NCBI RefSeq assembly: GCF_043290135.1
Contig: NW_027464588.1
Location: 5,679,501 to 5,743,500 of the forward strand
Direction: 5' to 3'
DNA length: 64,000 nucleotides
Source: Rhipicephalus microplus
Taxonomy: Eukaryota; Arthropoda; Arachnida; Ixodida; Ixodidae
Under the pieces are notes generated by a model, which was not told the origin of the DNA, did no database searches, and saw nothing but the letters and a program-made list of their open reading frames with translations. Position 1 is the first letter of the stretch; the number at the start of each line of letters is the position of its first letter. The position numbers were made by a program, and so were the translations under genes. Positions 9,851-20,034 of the stretch are shown one piece after another.

Positions 9851-11780
9851 CTGCCAACGCGACTAGTACGTTAAACACCAGAAAGAAAACGACAATTAAC
9901 CAATGAAAAACTCGTGGTATCCGAGGAGACACAAAGATATTGCTACAATTTCACGCCCAAGCCTAACATTCTGAAGGAAATTTTCGCCCTATCGCATAAT
10001 TTACTTCATACAATTATCATCAAACCACCTCACTTATTTGACAATCTAATTGAAAAAAAAGAAACCGATCGTCGTCTTCTTTTTCTACAGCATGATTAGT
10101 GTGGCTGATATTGTATATTAAAGAAAGGTTAAAATATAAAAAGACTGTTCTAACATGTTTTAAAGGGTTACAATATCAAGGCGCACCAATATTCGCAAAG
10201 CCTTGTAGAACTATTACACCCTTTAGGGCACATCTGTAAATAAATAGGGCATTGGCCACAGAGAAAAAAATTACCCGCTCAAGGGGAAATGTTACCATAA
10301 TGAACGCTCCTTACCAACTTAAAAAAAAAGGGGGACTGTGTCACAGAATTTTGTTTGAAAGTCTAAAGAGAAAGTTGTGCGCTGCCAGTCATTGATGTAC
10401 CTTGCATATAAAGAAAACCACACTACTCAGCACTGGTACACTTCAAAAGTTAGAAGGATTCTGCTTCACTACTCACCTATGATCAAGTAAAATGCTGAGC
10501 GAGGGGGAATTTAGCAATAAGGCGCATGTAATTGAAATGGCTTTTGAAAACCGTACACGAAACGTTAAGCACTCACGGCAAATTTGACAATATTAAGAGG
10601 AAGACTGCGGTCGTCGGAGGGAAAAAATTGCTTGATTTTTAATTGAAATTTTTGATAATAATGGCAGAAAATGCAGTTGTGCTTTCTGCATTTTTATGTT
10701 CCTTTCCCGAAACTTTTGCGCCTGTTATACACATATTCTCGGTTGCAGTGGCGCCTGTGGTAATGACGATCAGGTGCCAGAAACACATGAACACTGTTCT
10801 TTACCTATCCTGCATGAACTCGCGAACGAGAAATTTTTATTTATTTTACTTGTCGATATCGTAATGTGCCGCAACGTGATCAAGTTGTGTTCTGCGCTTG
10901 ACTTGAGGTCAACAGTAAAACTGTGGTCGTAAGAGCACTTATAACCTTCTTGTAAATGATTCGACTCGATGTAGAATATAGCACTTGGTGAACTTGAAGC
11001 AACGGTATATACTCACAACCATAAATCGACATCGTTATCCATCGTGTGGTTGCTTTCCCGTTTCCCTACCCTGGTGTAGAGAAGCAGGCAAGAGAACACT
11101 TACACACGCAGGCTTCTATGCTTTTCTGGGTTTCGAAATCCCTCTATCTAGGTGGATTTCAGCTTTTTCATGCAAAGACGGCGTCACCTGTACTTCATGT
11201 ACTGTACCACTTTATTCCTCATCCATATTCCCAGAGGGGAATAGGTAAAGATGAATGACCCTTAAATTTTCGATTTCTTTTTTTGTTCCTAGCGAGTCTT
11301 TGGTTCTAAAAGACTTTAAATATTTGGGCTGTATGCAAGTGATTATTATTCAGGTGCCAGCTCGTAATATATTCACGTGGTGTATGACGCCAACAGGCCG
11401 AAAGATGTTCTAAACTCAGAGTTAGGGCTACTAGCGGCCCTGACTCTGAGTTTGTCTGCCTAAACAGGAATCCTGCCTAAAGAGGACGGATGGATTATCG
11501 CTTACAGCAAGTAACTTTTTTGCCTACTTTTCTTTTTTTCATAGACTTTCCTTGCATCATTGTCTGTTAAGTTTAATTATTATAATGTATAACAAAGAAA
11601 ATTAAGCCCCACAATTTTTACATTCTTCGGTCAACTATTTAGGTTGCGATTATTCGCTTTTGTGGCCTGAGGTGTTAAGATATTTAAAAATTTTTTTAAA
11701 GTGAACAAGATTATCAGGAAGGATTGAATGTGTAAATGTAAATAGCAAAAAACAGGAAACGTTCTAATGAATATTGCATT
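9851..11780. other. AT-rich intergenic DNA downstream of the tetraspanin gene
   Basis: About 1.9 kb without a recognisable gene. Short ORFs (for example 10643-10864 and 10985-11248, plus) have no family features. The part next to 11780 should contain the tetraspanin 3' UTR, but I see no clear AATAAA on the minus strand close to the stop. Confidence 0.45.
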
Positions 11781-12132
11781 TTAGGTTGTGAATGCGGATG
11801 ACACTCCGGCCTCTGCACCGTTGACATGGTCATATATCTTGCGAATGATGTCGATCTCGTCAATTACAGCGTTCGTGACCATGTCGATGAAGGCGAGCAC
11901 AATGACCGTGACGAGGCAGACACCACCGATGATCATGACGTGCTCCTTCACGTAGCGGTTTGTGGCGTCAGGGCAGCTTCCCGTATAAACGCGGAACCAA
12001 GCCTCGTGATCGGACAAGTTCAGTACGCTGCGCCCGCAGAAGATTCCAGTGAAGGTCGACTCGGGGCGGCAACACGACGGCGGCACCGAGCACCGTTCTT
12101 GGCTCGGGTTCGATGCGTCACAGTGGAAGTAA
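11781..12132 (-). CDS. TspanC8-type tetraspanin, last coding exon (end of large loop, TM4, C-tail)
   Basis: The exon starts after a TTGCAG acceptor (AG at 12134-12133), with base 12132 completing a split codon (phase 2), and ends at TAA 11783-11781. It encodes YFHC, NPSQERCSVPPSCC, a later FCG and GSC: six cysteines of the large extracellular loop. It then gives TM4 (VMIIGGVCLVTVIVLAF) and a short cytoplasmic tail. The stretch closely resembles vertebrate Tspan33/5/14 (TspanC8), whose eight loop cysteines include a CCG pair; those two must come from an upstream exon. TspanC8 proteins bind ADAM10 and control its trafficking. That role here is inferred from the family. Confidence 0.88.
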
Positions 12133-12659
12133 CTGCAAAGACAAGTTAGATGAAGATAAGACGAATTAAGAAATTCGATACTTGTGTTAGGGGAAGTTTT
12201 TTTTTTCATGCATCGAATATCCACTTATTGTGCTGACCTGTTCAATCATCGATACTATAGACTATCCTATGGGTGGGTTTGGATACGCCATATTGGGGTG
12301 TTAGCTTTGCTTTTTGCATCTTTAACAGCTAAAAGAACAGTGCTGTTTTCAACACATACGCACAAGAAAGTGCGGGTCAATGCATTTTGACCTTCCGTGA
12401 CATTAAAGGAACACTGTTGTGAAACAATGATTTGGTCTAGATTGACAAACTGCACTCTGAAAACTCTGGTGGTATTTGTTTGACTATCATAAGCTCATTA
12501 TTAGCGAAGAAGGTTGAGGTTGGAGTTTTGTTTTTAATTTTCCCACTGATGCGGTGGCCAGGGGGCTGAGGTCTGTAGTCGCACCTCACATGGGCTCCTG
12601 CTCTTATTACTATTTTCTTTGCAACCTTGCCTGGACACTGCTTGCGTTTCGTGACCTAG
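12133..12659. other. Tetraspanin intron, searched for the missing CCG exon
   Basis: I read the minus strand here for a cysteine-cysteine-glycine exon and found none. A GTGAGG at about 12670 follows a short open stretch, but the encoded residues do not resemble a tetraspanin loop. A TTAAAGGAACACTG-like segment near 12396 suggests an old repeat. Confidence 0.4.
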
Positions 12660-13540
12660 AATTCCTCACGTTGCAGGGCATCGTTTGACACGAGACTCAT
12701 CACAGGGAGTGTACTTGTTTAGTAGATATTGAACTCTAAACATATTGTGCCTGTTTGCTGGGACACAACATCGCCAAGGAATTCAGAGGCCGCGCTGCAC
12801 GCGAACGCCGCTGTGGCACGAGGACGGGTCTGCGAAACGAGCTGGACACCAGCGGCTCGTAGGTGCACTATCACGCTGCTCACGCAACACAGAGACGCAG
12901 CGTCTGAGGTAAAGTGCTAACGCTCTCATGGAAACGCAGACGTCTAACCCACGTCAAGAAAGCCCGAATATGATGCAAGTGCACAACATGGAGGGTAACT
13001 CAAGAACGGCATCACAATGGACGTTTGATGAAAATGGTGGCGAAACGACAGGCAAAGCACACATTGAGTGGCTTCAAGCTGGCCGTAAAGGCAGGTCCGC
13101 CAAAGAAGACAAGTCAGCCGAAGAACGAGCTACGCAACCTGTGAAGCCAGACGCCGAATCTCAACTGCGTCAAAGCAGCACTAGGATGCGGCCATTCCCT
13201 ACTGATGACTTCAAAATTGTATCCGCCAACAACCAGGACCATATCTTTCAAAACGAACACTCATCGAGGTTACACACGCCATCGGAAGATCCAGTGGCTT
13301 GGCCAGCAGGACTTTTATGACCATGTGCGAGTGCAGGTGCAGAAAGTAGAGAATGTGATCATCGCAAGCACAGCAAGTACTGAACGAGCTTTCAAACTGC
13401 AAAGTATAAATTCTATACAGCTTGGTGGAGTAATATATCAGGTAAATCCGCACATTAGACACACCGATTGTGTGCCGCGGAGTGATCTACGGCCTCGAAC
13501 CAGGAACAAGCCCCACAAAGATTGTTGCAGGACTTCGCGT
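12660..13540 (+). pseudogene. LINE ORF1 fragment (5' leader plus gag-like N-terminal half), frameshifted
   Basis: A plus-strand ORF starts at ATG 12928 (METQTSNPRQESPN) and reaches a DDFKIV box. The frame then shifts, and VRVQVQKVENVIIAS and CRGVIYGLEPGTSP are read in successive frames. These match the order of features in ORF1 of LINE-A (NDIRIIIRP, then the segment around KGVIRGI). The zinc-knuckle half is absent: the sequence stops at the edge of the tandem array (13545). 12660-12927 is probably the element's leader. It lies antisense in the tetraspanin intron. Confidence 0.7.
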
Positions 13541-13848
13541 AGACCAAACGACGAGTGTGAAAACACTCTTATGCGCATGTTTGGCGTCACGTAGCACGTG
13601 AACTTATTATGAGCGGGCAGCTGGTTAATTGTCCCTCTTATACAACCTAAACACACCAAGTCGGCCAGTACGAGACCCTCGTTCATTGAAATGAGGGAAA
13701 GAAGTGTATACCTAAGGGCTCGTTTTTTCGTGTTCTAACACAATAATAATGATATCTAACAGACAGTAATGCCAAGGAATGTACGGGGGAAGTTATTAGA
13801 ACCATTGAAATGTAAATAAGAAGAAAGAAAAGTGGATGAAAAATAATC

Positions 13849-13921
13849 AGCCGTGAGCAGGAATCGAACCTACGACCTTCGAATAACGCGTTCGATGCTC
13901 TAACCACTGAGCTACCACAGC
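13849..13921 (-). tRNA. tRNA-like sequence, array unit 1 (anticodon loop abnormal)
   Basis: Minus strand folds as a full cloverleaf: acceptor GCTGTGG with TCACGGC (seven pairs, two G-U), D arm GCTC-AGTGGTTA-GAGC, anticodon stem TCGAA/TTCGA, loop CGCGTTA, T arm GTAGG-TTCGATT-CCTGC. Positions 34-36 read CGT, but the normally invariant U33 is G. It is more likely a tRNA-derived repeat than a working tRNA-Thr gene. Confidence 0.5.
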
Positions 13922-14302
13922 GGCCTTCCCTCCATCCACTTTTTTGGGTTTATATGTGAATTTAGAAGTAGGAGTGACAGTCAGCGCCATCTATAGGCCA
14001 AACGACGAGTGTGAAAACACTCTTATGGGCATGTTTGGTGTCACGTAGCACGGGAACTTATTATGAGCGGGCAGCTGAATAATTGTCCCTCTTATACAAC
14101 CTAAACACACCAAGTCTGCCAGTGCGAGACCCTCGTTCATTGAAATGAGGGAAAGAAGTGTATACCTAAGGGCTAGTTTTTCCGTGTTTTAACACAATAT
14201 AATGAGATTTTACAGACAGTAATGCCAAGGAATGGACGGGGGAAGTTATTAGAACCAATGAAATGTAAATAAGAAGAAAGAAAAGTGGATGAAAAAATAA
14301 CC

Positions 14303-14375
14303 AGCCGTGAGTAGGAATCGAACCTACGACCTTCGAATAACGCGTTCGATGCTCTAACCACTGAGCTACCACAGC
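14303..14375 (-). tRNA. tRNA-like sequence, array unit 2
   Basis: Same cloverleaf as unit 1, with one T-arm/acceptor-side change (GAGTAGG on the plus strand). Anticodon loop again CGCGTTA. Probably a tRNA-derived repeat. Confidence 0.5.
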
Positions 14376-14757
14376 GGCCTTCCCTCCATCCACTTTTTTG
14401 GGTTTATATGTGAATTTAGAAGTAGGAGTGACAGTCAGCGCCATTTATAGGCCAAACGACGAGTGTGAAAACACTCTTATGCGCATGTTTGGCGTCACGT
14501 AGTACGGGATCTTATTATGAGCGGGCAGCTGATTAATTGTCCCTCTTATACAACCTAAACACACCAAGTCTGCCAGTACGAGACCCTCGTTCATTGAAAT
14601 GAGGGAAAGAGGTGTATACCTAAGGGCTCGTTTTTTCGTGTTTTAACACAATATTAATGAGATTTTACAGACAGTAATGCCAAGGAATGGACGGGGGAAG
14701 TTATTAGAACCAATGAAATGTAAATAGGAAGAAAGAAAAGTGGATGAAAAAATAACC

Positions 14758-14830
14758 AGCCGTGAGTAGGAATCGAACCTACGACCTTCGAATAACGCGT
14801 TCGATGCTCTAACCACTGAGCTTCCACAGC
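14758..14830 (-). tRNA. tRNA-like sequence, array unit 3
   Basis: As unit 2, but the position-9 region is changed (plus strand GAGCTTCCACAGC instead of GAGCTACCACAGC), altering the A-box. Probably non-functional. Confidence 0.45.
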
Positions 14831-15211
14831 GGCCTTCCCTCCATCCGCTTTTTTGGCTTTATATGTGAATTTAGAAGTAGGAGTGACAGTCAGTGCCATC
14901 TATAGGCCAAACGACGAGTGTGAAAACACTCTTATGCGCATGTTTGGCGTCACGTAGCACGGTAACTTATTATGAGCGGGCAGCTGATTAATTGTCCCTC
15001 TTATACAACCTAAACACACCAAGTCTGCCAGTACGAGACCCTCGTTCATTGAAATGAGGGAAAGAGGTGTATACCTAAGGGCTCGTTTTTTCGTGTTCTA
15101 ACACAATAATAATGAGATCTAACAGACAGTAATGCCAAGGAATGTACGGGGGAAGTTATTAGAACCAATGAAATGTAAATAAGAAGAAAGAAAAGTGGAT
15201 GAAAAATAATC

Positions 15212-15284
15212 AGCCGTGAGCAGGAATCGACCCTACGACCTTCTAATGATGCGTTGGATGCTCTAACCACTGAGCTACCACAGC
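15212..15284 (-). tRNA. tRNA-like sequence, array unit 4, degenerate
   Basis: The most diverged unit: plus strand GAATCGACCC breaks the B-box and T loop, and the anticodon arm reads TTCTAATGATGCGTTGGAT, so the anticodon stem is damaged. A decayed copy. Confidence 0.45.
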
Positions 15285-15305
15285 CCGCTTCCCTCCGTCC
15301 ACTTG

Positions 15306-15800
15306 AAACACCCTTGACTACCACCGCTATTATTGCCGCTATGCTTTCACGCGGATAGATTAGTTCCCTGTTTCAGCTTTGTTGTCGGATCATGACAAGA
15401 TGTTATACCCGCGTTTATGTTTATCGATAACTTGCTCGCAGTTGTACCTATGACGTGTATTGATGTTTGTGCCAAGATACACACGTTATGTGGCTTCATA
15501 ATTTTTTACTCATTGTTAATGATTTTTTATTCGTTTCGTCTTCGCAAGCTTGTAATCTCGTTTTTTTGTGTCTTATCATGCGCACTGTTTTCCACGTGGT
15601 TTTAACAACCGCTTGTCAGCCATTAACAGCGCTATGATACGTTACTGGCCTTTTTATATTGCGTTACCTTCGCATGTTCACATCACTCCGACGAAGGCCG
15701 GTCCCGCGGCCGAAACGTCAGTCCTTTACAAAACAATTTTTCCTACGTGCTTGATTTTTTTGAACTTTTACTTCCGGGTCCTATGTTAGCACTTCATTGT
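15306..15800 (+). repeat. Left pLTR of the Penelope-like element
   Basis: It starts AAACACCCTTGACTACC and is nearly the same as 19542-20036, with scattered substitutions and short indels (for example TGTTTGTGCC against TGTTGTGCC). It ends near TATGTTAGCACTT, just before the ORF1 start codon at 15811. Confidence 0.88.
15684..15722 (+). ncRNA. Hammerhead-like motif in the left pLTR
   Basis: CCGACGAA, then the hairpin GGCCG-GTCCCG-CGGCC, then GAAACGTC resembles the hammerhead core (CUGANGA, stem II, GAAA). U4 of the core is C here. Hammerhead ribozymes are known in Penelope-like pLTRs. Activity of this version is doubtful, and a closing stem III/I is not obvious. Confidence 0.4.
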
Positions 15801-15810
15801 TTTCATTTAC

Positions 15811-16851
15811 TATGGATCCCGGTAACAGCACGAGGAAAAATATCAACTGGAGGTATCCGTCAACCCCAATTTATACGACGGTATTGGGCGACTTTCAAGT
15901 CAAGTACCTTTTCCATCACTTCGACCCTAACCGCACCGCTACTCCAGCTTTTGTGTGGCAGTCTGGAGCCTGCATAACTGACGCGCGTGTGCTCTTAGAC
16001 TTTGTCCCATCGTCAACTACGACCCTCATCCTCAATGTGGGTACCAACGACTTAACCTCTTCTACCGGACGTGTAACCTCGAAAACTACCGTGACCTGCT
16101 TCACATCATAGCCAAGGAACGACCAGGTATCACTCGTGTGTACGCCAGCCTGGTCTTGCCGAGAGCTACGAATTGTCATTATGGCCAGCGAAATGATGGA
16201 CTTGTTCGTCACTGCAATCGCGAGGCCTGCACTTTCAATAGCCTACCGCAAAACTTCTGCCGGCGGTCCAGTTTCGTGTACTTTATCGACCATGGATTTG
16301 AATGGTTGCCTTCCGCTCGCGTTCTCGCTGCTGATGGCATCCATCCCAGCTTCGAGGGCGTCACGTTAATGGCTACGCATCTCCAGAGACTGTGTTTTGG
16401 AAGTACAAATGCGTTTTCTTCTTTTTAGAAAGACACGGCTTTTTGCCTGCCGATAGAGCCAATGCGCTCTCGGCAGTCAGCAAGCCAGCCGCTCAATGGC
16501 TCAAACTTTCCTAGTCTCAGTGAATTCCCTGCCCTAACTGCAACCGCATCACAACTTTCGCCACCAGCGCCGCTTGCGCCAGGAACTCGACTGTCATCGA
16601 ACCAACCGACCCACCACCTAAGCCTCCCTGCTCCCGTGCAAGGTACAACGGACTTGAACCCTTCAGTGCAACAGCTGGCTTCCGCTACCGTGTCCCCAAC
16701 CAGCCCGCCAACCAATCAACCAGGCCCTCTACCCGATCAGCGTCCACTAGGAACCAGACTACGACCTAGACCGCCCCAACCAGCAACGCAAAACACTACG
16801 CGGACCAGTCCCCGAAAGACTCGGAGACCGAAAAACAAAGCGACAAACTGA
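15811..16851 (+). pseudogene. Penelope-like element ORF1: SGNH-hydrolase-like domain plus proline-rich tail, frameshifted
   Basis: The ORF starts ATG (MDPGNSTRKN) in one frame and, after a shift near 16070, continues in another. One in-frame TAG (16426-16428) splits off the tail, which ends at TGA 16851. The first half has LGDFQVKYL, then QSG, then LNVGTNDL. After the shift come RVYASLVLPRATN, DHGFEWLP and ADGIHPSFEG. These are the order and spacing of SGNH blocks: GDS, G, GxND, DxxH. The nucleophile position is Phe, so the catalytic Ser is lost in this copy. The tail (16440-16848) is rich in Pro, Ser, Thr and Gln and ends in a basic stretch. A similar esterase domain occurs in ORF1 of CR1-type LINEs; its place here upstream of a Penelope RT is unusual. 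Confidence 0.72.
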
Positions 16852-17025
16852 CTAGGTGAGCCTTGTGCCAGAAAGGCGAATACCTCCCATGCATTCTTAA
16901 AGTTGAGAAAAACCGTGGAAAAGCGCATCCGAAACGAACTGCATGTTTAAACCCTCAGTGCATATTTAGCGGCTCGTGTTGCACCTAGGGGACTTTGTAT
17001 TTCTATAAAAGCAGCCACAAGTCAT

Positions 17026-18987
17026 ATGTCCGCTAAAAATATCGCTCAATGGCATGAAATCCTTACAAAAGCCTCTTTGGATCTTACCCGCACTGTTCAA
17101 GACCAGTACCAGCATGCTGTAAAAGACTCTCTAAACACGGAACGACAACTGTACGCGAGTGCTGACCTCAGTATGCATGAAATTGCCGAATTGGAAAGGT
17201 ATAAACTAAGTGAGATTTACGACAAGAAATGTAAAAAGTTGCTCCGCGACGGCGTGGACCGCTCGTTGTTCCCAAAACAGGTAATAACGGCGGTCTCGAC
17301 AAACTCGTTTCCTGAGCTGGATAATAGCACGCCGCCGTCCACCAACGTAGTGAACCTTTCGCATGTAATTCTAAATAGGGACGAACTCCGCATCTTGTCA
17401 CGGGGCCTTACCTTTTGTCCTGCAACTGGTGGATATGACGATTTTCAATTGGCTAAGGATTTAGAGAATTTTTCACGTAACATGCGCCTACGAGAATATT
17501 TCCATGAACATCCGTCCACTAGCAACAGGCAGCCAGTTGGGTTTAACAACAACCGTTGGACCCCTCCGGCCCAACGTGACAAATATCTAGATATGTATAT
17601 TGAAGCCGTCCAACGCGACGTGCTTAAAGCCTACGAAAAGCAAAAGCCGTTTAAATCAAACATTTCATTTGAGGAAACGAAAGCTATTTCATCACTGGCT
17701 AAACGCAGTGATATCGTGATTAAACCAGCCGACAAAGGTGGTGCCGTTGTTATAATGAATAAAAAGGATTATATAAGCGAAGCCCATAGACAGCTTAACA
17801 ATCCGGTTTTTTATAAGCACCTAGAATATGATCCCACTGAAGAGTTTAAAGCAGTTGTCCAAGATACCGTCAACGATCTCGTAAAAGCTAATCAATTAGG
17901 CGACAAGGCAGTACGCTCCCTCGTCCCGCTCAGTCCCGTCCCTGGCAGGTTCTGCTTGCTGCCCAAAATACATAAAGAAAACTGTCCTGGACGCCCCATT
18001 ATTTCGGGCATTGGCACTGTTACGGAGCAACTTTCCCGCTACGTTGACGTAATAATCAGTAGCCTTCCATGTAAATTCTCGTCCTATCTCAAAGACACAA
18101 ATCATTTTTTGTTGGACATTTATGAACTCGTGATACCAGATAATTCCGTGCTCGTGACAACTGATGTGGTTTCACTGTATACCAATATACCCCATAGCGA
18201 TGGCATCCAGGCAGCAATTCAAGCGTACGAAGAATTATCTGATGAAAAGCCCATTGGAAGTGACACATTAGCTACCTTACTGAAATTAATCTTACAGCTT
18301 AATAATTTTGAATTTGATGGCTCCCACTACCTTCAAGTAAGTGGAACATCAATGGGCACTCGTATTGGACCTAATTACGCTAGCCTTTTCATGTCTGTTC
18401 TGGAAAATGATTTTATGAGAAACCGCGCGTTAAAGCCTCTTTATTATAAGCAATTTATAGATGACATTTTTTTTATTTGGCCCCATAGTGAAAATGAACT
18501 TTTATCTTTTATAGCTGATTTCAACACTGTTCACCAATCTATTTCGTTTTCGCATGAATACTCTCGTTCTACCGTTAACTTTCTGGACGTCACAGTTTGC
18601 ATCTCTGATAACAAACTAACCACTAGGCTTTACAGGAAACCTACAGGCAGGCACCGTTATCTTCACTTCAAAAGTTCACATGTAAAACATTGGAAAACCA
18701 GTATACCGTACAGTCAGGCGCTCCGCTTTAAGAGAATTTGCTCTGAGCAGTCAGACTTTTATGCAAACTGCGTAGAACTCCGCGAATCTTTGATCCAGCA
18801 GGAATACCCACCCCGCATTGTTGAGGATGCCGTCAAAAGAGCCGATGCGCTGAATCGCAAGGATTTGTTCAGCGCTAAAAAGCAACCATCCGTTAATGCA
18901 CAAAGTAATCTAGTTCTAACACACTCATCGTCGGTGCCAAACGTTTCCTCAATTCTCAAAAAAAAAAAAAACATTTCAACATACTAG
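17026..18987 (+). CDS. Penelope-like reverse transcriptase, 653 aa
   Basis: An uninterrupted ORF copying element RNA into DNA. Visible motifs: KPADKGGA (233-240), LLPKIHK (311-317), VTTDVVSLYTNIP with catalytic D380, SGTSMGTRIGPNYASLFM (439-456), and YKQFIDDIFFIW with D479/D480. This set, especially LPKIHK and FIDD, is typical of Penelope-like and telomerase-related RTs rather than LINEs. The N-terminal 100 residues are helical and charged. The natural protein would continue into the GIY-YIG region, but a run of 14 A (18958-18971) shifts the frame and ends the ORF at 18987. ATG 17026 is the first in frame; 174 bases separate it from ORF1. Confidence 0.92.
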   Translation: MSAKNIAQWHEILTKASLDLTRTVQDQYQHAVKDSLNTERQLYASADLSMHEIAELERYKLSEIYDKKCKKLLRDGVDRSLFPKQVITAVSTNSFPELDNSTPPSTNVVNLSHVILNRDELRILSRGLTFCPATGGYDDFQLAKDLENFSRNMRLREYFHEHPSTSNRQPVGFNNNRWTPPAQRDKYLDMYIEAVQRDVLKAYEKQKPFKSNISFEETKAISSLAKRSDIVIKPADKGGAVVIMNKKDYISEAHRQLNNPVFYKHLEYDPTEEFKAVVQDTVNDLVKANQLGDKAVRSLVPLSPVPGRFCLLPKIHKENCPGRPIISGIGTVTEQLSRYVDVIISSLPCKFSSYLKDTNHFLLDIYELVIPDNSVLVTTDVVSLYTNIPHSDGIQAAIQAYEELSDEKPIGSDTLATLLKLILQLNNFEFDGSHYLQVSGTSMGTRIGPNYASLFMSVLENDFMRNRALKPLYYKQFIDDIFFIWPHSENELLSFIADFNTVHQSISFSHEYSRSTVNFLDVTVCISDNKLTTRLYRKPTGRHRYLHFKSSHVKHWKTSIPYSQALRFKRICSEQSDFYANCVELRESLIQQEYPPRIVEDAVKRADALNRKDLFSAKKQPSVNAQSNLVLTHSSSVPNVSSILKKKKNISTY

Positions 18988-19534
18988 CGCAGAGTGCTCA
19001 TCTTAAAGTAATCTTTCCATTGCCACCTCGGGTAGTCTTCAGACGGTCACGCAATCTGCATGACATCCTAACTTCATCTAAAACAAGGGTTCCCGATAAT
19101 GTTGGTTGTCGACCTTGCAAAAAGCACGATGCAAGGTTTGCGCGCATATGACGACGTCACACATTGCTAAAAGCACTGCTTCTGATTTCTTCTATAAAAT
19201 TAAAGGAAGTTTTACGTGTGACACTTACAATTGCATCTATTTGCTCGAATGTTCCGTCTGCAAATTGCAGTACATTGGACCAACCGAAACGCCCTTCAGA
19301 TATCGATTTAACAACCACAAGTGTCATGCTGCCACCATTCCTAACCTTCCGCTATCAAAACACGTGCGAATTCCGGGCCACTCATTTGATAGTATCACAG
19401 CTACAATCCCTTAATCGGGTTTCCGTTCCCACCACGAAAAAGAGCTTCGAGAATCGTATTTAATCTATAAGTTTAAAGCCGTCACTTGTGGTTTGAATGA
19501 AAGCGCTGGCAAACTTTCATTTTTACCCATCTAG
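18972..19534 (+). pseudogene. GIY-YIG endonuclease domain of the Penelope-like element, frameshifted
   Basis: After the A14 tract, the next frame reads HFNILAQSAHLKVIF, then VGCRPCKKH. A further shift near 19129 gives CKVCAHMTTSHIAKS and CIYLLECSVCKLQYIG, with RFNNH downstream. This is the GIY-YIG nuclease core (CIY and YIG here) preceded by a Cys-rich zinc-binding segment, as in Penelope-like elements. A third shift near 19409 leads to ELRESYLIYKFKAVTCG and a TAG at about 19532-19534, immediately before the right pLTR. With three frame breaks it cannot be translated as one protein. Confidence 0.85.
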
Positions 19535-19541
19535 CTTCCTA

Positions 19542-20034
19542 AACACCCTTGACTACCACCGCTATTATTGCCGCTATGCTTTCACGCGGATAGATTAGTT
19601 CCCTGTTTCAGCTTTGTTGTCGGATCATGACAAGATGTTATACCCGCGTTTATGTTTATCGATAATTTGCTCGCAGTTGTACCTATGACGTGTATTGATG
19701 TTGTGCCAGTGATACACACGTTATGTGGCTTGATAATTTCTTACTCATTGTTAATGATTTTTTATTCGTTTCGTCATAGCACGCTTGTAATCTCGTTTTT
19801 TTGTGTCTTATCACGCGCACTGTTTCCCACGTGCTTTTAACAACCGCTTGTCAGCCATTAACAGCGCTATGATACGTTACTGGCCTTTTTATATTGCGTT
19901 ACCGCCGCATGTTCACATCACTCCGACGAAGGCCGGTCCAGCGGCCGAAACGTCAGTCCTTTACAAAACAATTTTTCCTACGTGCTTGATTTTTTTGAAC
20001 TTTTACATCCGGGTCCTATGTTAGCACTTAATTG

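Larger units (their letters stand above)
13545..15305. repeat. Four-unit tandem array, ~455-bp period, each unit with a tRNA-like sequence
   Basis: The unit start CCAAACGACGAGTGTGAAAA recurs at about 13545, 13998, 14450 and 14906. Each unit then carries GTCCCTCTTATACAACC, a short hairpin (CCTCGTTCATT/AATGAGGG), a minus-strand tRNA-like cloverleaf, and a TATAAA-containing spacer on the minus strand. The tRNA-like part is bracketed by AAAGTGGATG and CATCCACTTTT inverted repeats. Units differ by scattered substitutions and small indels. The last unit is the most divergent and ends where the Penelope-like repeat begins. Confidence 0.88.

Noticed and set aside
11826..12149. 107-codon plus-strand ORF
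   Set aside because: Antisense of the tetraspanin last exon, which has clear family motifs on the minus strand.
13849..15284. Calling the four tRNA-like sequences functional tRNA-Thr genes
   Set aside because: U33 is replaced by G, the later copies have arm mutations, and each lies within a tandem repeat unit.
13545..15305. CRISPR-like array
   Set aside because: Units are ~455 bp and nearly identical throughout, with no short repeat/unique spacer pattern, in a eukaryotic context.
13438..15324. Minus-strand ORFs of 60-92 codons in the tandem array
   Set aside because: They recur with the repeat unit, read through the tRNA-like part and encode no recognisable domain.
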